This document shows, one piece after another, positions 58,777-64,000 of a stretch of 64,000 nt of DNA. Under the pieces are notes generated by a model that was not told the DNA's origin, ran no database searches, and saw only the letters and a program-made list of their open reading frames with translations. The translations under genes were made by a program, and so were the position numbers. The DNA is from Geosiphon pyriformis (Eukaryota; Glomeromycota; Glomeromycetes; Archaeosporales; Geosiphonaceae): contig JAAOMT010000760.1 of assembly GCA_016748015.1 (NCBI GenBank), forward strand, positions 634,216-698,215, in the 5' to 3' direction. Numbering within the stretch: the stretch's first letter is position 1; each line of letters begins with the position of its first letter.

Positions 58777-61460
58777 AACTTATATCAATTAAGCTCTCAT
58801 TAAATGTTTTTTGGAAATATCTGATTTTCTAAAAAAAATCGTAGTTTCCAAAAATATATGGTACAAATATTTCCAAATTTAAACTTTCTCTTTTATAACT
58901 AAATGTTCCCGTTTGTTGATTTACTAAATTTATTTATAATTTTTGATTTCCCGTTTTACATATTTTAAGTCTTTAGTTAGCCTTTTAAAAAACTTGATTC
59001 GATAACGAAATGTGATATAAACTTGTAATTTTTAAATTGGCTAAAATTACTCCACTATTAAATTTGGTTATTTTTAAATTAGACGTAGATGCAATGCGGT
59101 TTGTCACACCGTTTGCATTTAACATCTGGATTAAAATATAGATATATTTGTGATGCAAGAAGGGAGGACAATTGATTCAATCAATTCACATTTTGAAAAC
59201 TTTTACTCAAAATCTATTTTCATTAACCATGAATTAAATTTGATATTAAATTCAAAAAAAATTATAGACCCAATGAAAAAGAAACAAAAACTTTTTAAAA
59301 GCTTAAAAGAGCAAATAAATTTTACAGTATTTAAAGAATATAAAGATATTTGTTTCCTTAATCATATCTCTATAAAAAGTTTTTTTCCAAGTCAAAAAAT
59401 TTCTTTAACATTTCTTAGATATTAAAGTTTTTTATTAGACAAAAAGTTTTTGATTGGAATCAATTTGAATAGAGTTACTGAATAAGTCAAGCTTACATCT
59501 TGCTCTTCTTTTAAAAAAATCTTGTTATTAAAAACTTTTTTTTACTATTAATCTAGGATAATTAGCTCATTACGAATGTCAATTTTCTTCTAGCTTTTGC
59601 AAATTCTATTTATTAAATAGTGTAGTTTTCATTAAGCTGGTTAAAATCGAATTCAGAATCCAAAATAAATTTTTTAAGCTTTCAATAAAAATAAAGTTAT
59701 TCCAGATTGAACAAAAAAAAAATATCCTTTTGACCGTTGATAAAGATTTTAATTTTAATTTCTCAAGAAATTTTCAAACTAAACCTATAAGAGAAACCAT
59801 AAAATACAATAAAAAAAATCTCATCAAAGAAGTTGCTAATTTTTAGTTTTTTTCTGAAAAGGTTAAAAAAAGGTAACTTTGTGGTTTTATTTTAAAATAG
59901 AAAATATTATACCAAGTTTCGAAAAATATCTTCTTTAACTGATAAATAGTTTTTTTAATGGAAGATACAAACTGTTTGATGAAGTGAAAAGCTTTAATTA
60001 GTTTTCTAAAAATTCAATCATAAGAAATTTGGTTGTAAATCATCACCAACGAAATTCAAAAACTAACTAGATCCTTAAACCCTCATTATAAAGAATGATT
60101 TTATCCAAATTAATTCTCATGGCACATTTTCAGGTTTAGATAAGTTTATCAAATATTTCAGATATTCTTTGAAAATTTCGATATGAAAGTTTCAGGTTGT
60201 TCAATAATTGGGAAGACACTTCTGATTTCTCATACAATATTAGTAAAATTTGGAGTCTAAAAGATCATTGGTTCATTTAGTAAATATATTTTGCATTATC
60301 AAAGAAAAATGTTCCTGTCAAAGGTACCACCCCAAAGCTTGGTTACATTAATTTCTCGAATAAGTAATAAGCATGAAAAATTAAGTTTGTGTAAATTTTG
60401 ATCGAACTATGATTCAAATATTTATTCGGGATAAATATTCTTGTTTATTCTCCATAAATTTTTGTTTTTGATCTAAAATTACTTTCCCATATCAGGTCGA
60501 GCCCTATAATTTGTGGCTTCGTTTCCAAAAAGAGTGTTCATCATAGAAATATTCTTAGATACACACTCAAATTTGTCCCCCAGTCAAGTATCGAAACAGC
60601 TAAAAAAAGGTTGATCTTTTTAAAAGATAAACAAATTTTACCGATACCCGGGCTATTTGAAAAAGGACAAAGCGATTTTCGCCATTTTGGTAGTTTCCAA
60701 AATTAGAGCTTGTCAAAGAAAATAAAAGAATGCTGACTTTCTCTAAAACCTGAACTAGCCTCTTTTAAACCACCTAGGCCATTATTTCATAATTTTGCAT
60801 AAATTTTTTCTTGCTTCATGCTTTTTCCAGATATTTTAATTGAGAATTTGAAAATCTTTCAAATCTACTCAGCCTTTTTATACCATGCTTGCATGGGAAT
60901 TAATAATTCAAATTTTTCACCATTATGGAATAATATCAAACTTATGATAACTAACCAATTTCCCACATAATTTCTAAATGCAAAAAATCGGTTTTTAGAA
61001 ATACGAATATTTCTAGAAATTTCCTTGTTCTTTGCAGATACCAAATTTTTGATGAATGCGTTACAATTGACCAATTTGAAAATTTATAATCCATCAAAGA
61101 TGCAATCGATTTTATCAATCTTCTAAAAAGCATTCATGATTAATATGCAGACACGTACCCCTACCTTTTCAAATTTGTTCCTCGGTATCATTAAATTTGG
61201 AAATGATATCCGACTATCTCATCTATCAATGTTAATATAATACATGCAGGGGCGTTTGTATTATCACCTAAAAGGGTTTAGCTATACCGTTGAAATTATG
61301 ACAATCACCAAATTGAGATTTGTACATATTTATTTAAAAAAGAAATTTTACTATGAATTTACAAAAGTTGACTACCATGCACACTAACCGATACACGTTG
61401 TTCGCTTCATGCAAGCAAGAAAAGCGGAGAAGAATAAAAAGGGAGCAGGGGTGGCCAGGG

Positions 61461-61467
61461 TATAATT
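61461..61467 (+). promoter_or_regulatory. TATA-like element
   Basis: TATAATT just after a GC-richer stretch (gcaggggtggccaggg), about 90 bp upstream of the ATG at 61555. Confidence 0.4.
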
Positions 61468-61554
61468 TTTCTCTTTTAAGGAACGATTGAATAACTTTTT
61501 ATCTCATATTCCTTTGAATTTCATCAGTCATTAAAAAAACAAGTTTTCATCATT

Positions 61555-62590
61555 ATGAGACCATATCCTGCCCTAATCCTTTTTGCAACTACCCTTGCGT
61601 GGTCAGCTAATGCTCAGCAAGCTTCTAATACAACCGCTGGAGCCAGTCAACAAACCTGCGAACAAGTCTTTGCAACTGATAAATGTACTCCATGTGAAAC
61701 TACCTTGTTTAATTTTGGTCCACCGAATGATCCAAACAGTACTTTTGGGAAATGTCAAGTTATCGAGCAATTTTCTCTGCGTAATAAAAAACCACAAACT
61801 CCTAATAAATATGATCCAAGTTCTCAATACTATAATGAGGTACTCAAAACTTATTGCGCGGGGACAAATCCTTGTACTGAGCAATTAGCTATCACCAGTT
61901 TCCAGAAGATTGCGACAGATTGTGCCAAGGAATTAAAGGATCCGAATAACCCAGTAGCTCCCCTAGCTCAAAATTTTTATCTCATTTTCTATGATTCTAA
62001 CAGTAATTACAAAAGCTTGTGTTCCCAGAGTGGGGGCAATGGTAAGTTAATCAAAGGCATCACACCTTTAATAATTTTATAATTTCATGCACTGGATAAT
62101 GAAGAGATTTCACTGACTTTCTTTTTAATTTATCTAAGATTACTGCCTTCCGCAACTATCACAAAAAGTATATGACTGGGCAAAAAACTTGACTAACCAA
62201 AACGATCCACCAGTTATCGTTCCAGTAAACCCGCCGGAGTCAATTTACTTCAACGATACCACCTCAGAACCCACTATTTTACCCCAAGCCATTATCTGTA
62301 GCGATTGTTATGTCAAAGTTTCAAATATTTACTTGAATTGGTCGTCGGCGTACCCATTGGATCCCAATTATGGTAAAAATTACACCGAGGCTTTGAATTT
62401 ATTGAAAGCCAATTTGACTAAAACTTGCGGTGCAAAATCCGTCTCCAACTCCACATCGAGCATTAATAATAGCAGTGGTAGCAACGTCGTTGCTGGAGAT
62501 GCCAATCGTTCTAGACCAACACATATCATTCTAACTATTAGTTGGTTGACCGTTACTTCAATGGTTTTGTTGGGTTTGTCGGTTCTTTAG
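61555..62590 (+). CDS. Cysteine-rich secreted protein, probably GPI-anchored (paralog of 2091-3152)
   Basis: Exons 61555-62041 and 62139-62590 join over a 97-nt GTAAGT...CTAAG intron (phase 1) to give 312 residues. The signal peptide is residues 1-20, with a textbook ANA-QQ cleavage site. It is followed by C-x8-C-x2-C (Cys35, 44, 47), further Cys pairs, and after the intron DYCLPQL and IICSDCYVKVSNIYLNW. Many N-glycosylation sequons (NTT, NDT, NLT, NST, NSS) and a Ser/Asn-rich stalk precede a C-terminal hydrophobic tail (IILTISWLTVTSMVLLGLSV), the layout of a GPI-anchored wall or membrane protein. The shared intron phase and the CSD-Y-KVSN element relate it to the gene at 2091-3152. No enzyme motif is present. 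Surface function is inferred from layout only. Confidence 0.85.
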
Positions 62591-62899
62591 ATTTTTACAT
62601 GATAATTTAGCTAATGAGATGCTTGCAGTAAAGATTAGATAAAAACGCCTTTGAAGTTTAGAAAAGTATTAAGAGATAGAAATGCTGGAATGAAAAACAA
62701 ATCTATAAAATGATAACTAGTTAAAGAGCTTATCTCTAAAATATATCTTAACCAAAAATAAGGACTTTGAAAGTTTTATCTCAGGATATTCTAATGGCTA
62801 GTTGCCCAATCAAACATTTTCGGAGCACTAAATTTTTGATATCCGATTTTTCAATCACGGTTTTAAAATTACTCTAGACTAACTCGATTTGGGCGGTTT
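62591..62899. other. 3' flank of the GPI protein gene
   Basis: A/T-rich downstream sequence. No polyadenylation signal stands out and no frame is supported. Confidence 0.5.
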
Positions 62900-64000
62900 C
62901 ATTACCCTATTTTGTCTATCTTATTTGTTTTTGATTATACTATTTTACATAAATAGCACAAAAAAATTAAAAAACTAATTTAAAGCTGTTTTTGTTTGTT
63001 AATTTATTTTGGTAAAAAAACAGTATTTAAATTCTTTTTTTTTTTAATAAAAAAAAATAATTTGTTTTATATAATGTTTTTAAGACCAAATTTATTAATT
63101 TTTTTAAATTATATAATTTTAAAATTAATAAAGATTATTGTTATTTTAAGTCTTAAAAAGTTTTTTATCAAATATAATTTTTAAAATTGGTATTTAATAA
63201 AAAAATTTTAAATATTAATATTATTTTAAGTATTAAAGTTTTAATTATATTTAAAAATAAAACTGTTTTTTTGTTTTTTTAAATTTTACTTTTAAACTTT
63301 TTATTAAATTTCTAAATAAATTTAATTAATTAAAATAACAATATTTTTAATTTTGCTTAAAAAAAAATTTTTAATATTGAAAAAACTTAATAATAATAAT
63401 TTTTAAGTTTTATAAATAAAAAAACAATAATAATCTAAAAATAATTTATTTATAAAAATTTAACAAACTAAAAATTTTTAAAATTTAAAAATTTGTTTTT
63501 TAAATAAAATTTAATATATATATTTAATTTAATAGCTTTTATAAATTATAAATTATTGTTATAAATCAAAATAATATATCAGTTAAAAACAATATAATTT
63601 AATTCAAAAAAATCTTAATTAAAAACAAATTAAATATGAAAATAATTAAATTAATGTAAACAGTTTTAAATTTATATTTATTAATTTTTTTACAAGACAT
63701 TTATAAATTGAATATAGTTTATAATTGTTAATAATTAACATTTTTAGAATTTAATATTATTTTTAATAATTGTTTATTTGATAAATTATAAAAAAATTTT
63801 ATAATTTTTAAGCTAATTTAATAATTACAGATTAAAAATTAAGAAAAAAAGAAATTAAAATATTTAAATAAGTTTATCTTCAAATAAATTCAAAAAAATT
63901 ACAGTTTTATTATGTAATAAAATTAATAATAATAAATAACTAATTAAATTCTTTATGAATACTTTTTGATTTGGTTTTATGACCAAATTATTAAAAAAAC
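62900..64000. other. Extreme A/T block at window end
   Basis: Near-pure A/T that continues to the window edge. The only long frame (62996-63184) is compositional. Confidence 0.7.

Larger units (their letters stand above)
58061..61460. other. Gene-poor interval with structured repeats
   Basis: Holds a 27-bp perfect inverted repeat (58346-58372) and a 9-bp tandem repeat (58732-58776). The frame at 59150-59425 (plus) is Lys/Phe/Ile-rich and that at 60865-61133 (minus) is weak; neither is called. The last part is the upstream region of the GPI protein gene. Confidence 0.55.

Noticed and set aside
1-64000. CRISPR array or bacterial operon features
   Set aside because: No regularly spaced direct repeats and no ribosome-binding sites. 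Spliced genes show that the DNA is eukaryotic nuclear.

Overview
This is a eukaryotic, very A+T-rich window, most probably from a fungus. Genes carry short introns (25 to 142 nt observed range for introns and microexons) with GTAAGT/GTATGT-like donors. Secreted proteins end in GPI-type tails, and there is a Sel1-repeat protein, a SAM methyltransferase of the multi-copy fungal type and decayed DNA transposons. Together these fit an early-diverging fungus (Mucoromycota), and I lean towards an arbuscular mycorrhizal lineage. That placement is inference, because no rRNA or other marker gene is present.

The window alternates between two compositions. Gene-bearing stretches are moderately A+T rich. 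Between them lie almost pure A/T blocks (about 6240-10250, 15720-22140, 24280-25150, 43780-46400, 56000-58060 and 62900-64000) with no credible genes. These blocks hold the remains of a dispersed repeat and of a DDE transposase, which looks like old mobile DNA mutated towards A/T.

Layout: a GPI-anchored cysteine-rich protein (2091-3152, minus); a Ser/Asn-rich orphan (13652-14131, plus); a DDE transposase relic (about 19480-21140); a four-helix membrane protein (22152-22924, minus) divergent from a 50-residue membrane peptide (23208-23360, plus); the first member of a four-gene family (27103-28147, minus); two small candidate secreted peptides (31830-32250, plus); family member two (37571-38505, plus); a decayed Fanzor/TnpB-like gene (39450-40480, plus); a small two-exon gene (40967-41405, minus); a six-exon methyltransferase (41612-43035, minus); family members three and four (47025-48109 and 49436-50532, plus); a second Fanzor-like relic (51885-52480, minus); a Sel1-repeat gene (53558-54251, minus); and a paralog of the first GPI protein (61555-62590, plus).

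The most notable content is the four-gene family. All members share a phase-0 intron at the same place, an Ala/Leu-rich N-terminal helix, a low-complexity basic linker and a C-terminal domain of about 75 residues. By eye that domain aligns with the POU-specific (lambda-repressor-like) DNA-binding domain, including both DNA-contact glutamines in three of the four. POU domains are known from animals, so a tandem fungal family with this architecture and no homeodomain would be new if confirmed. The second highlight is the pair of RNA-guided-nuclease (Fanzor) relics in the same 13-kb region.
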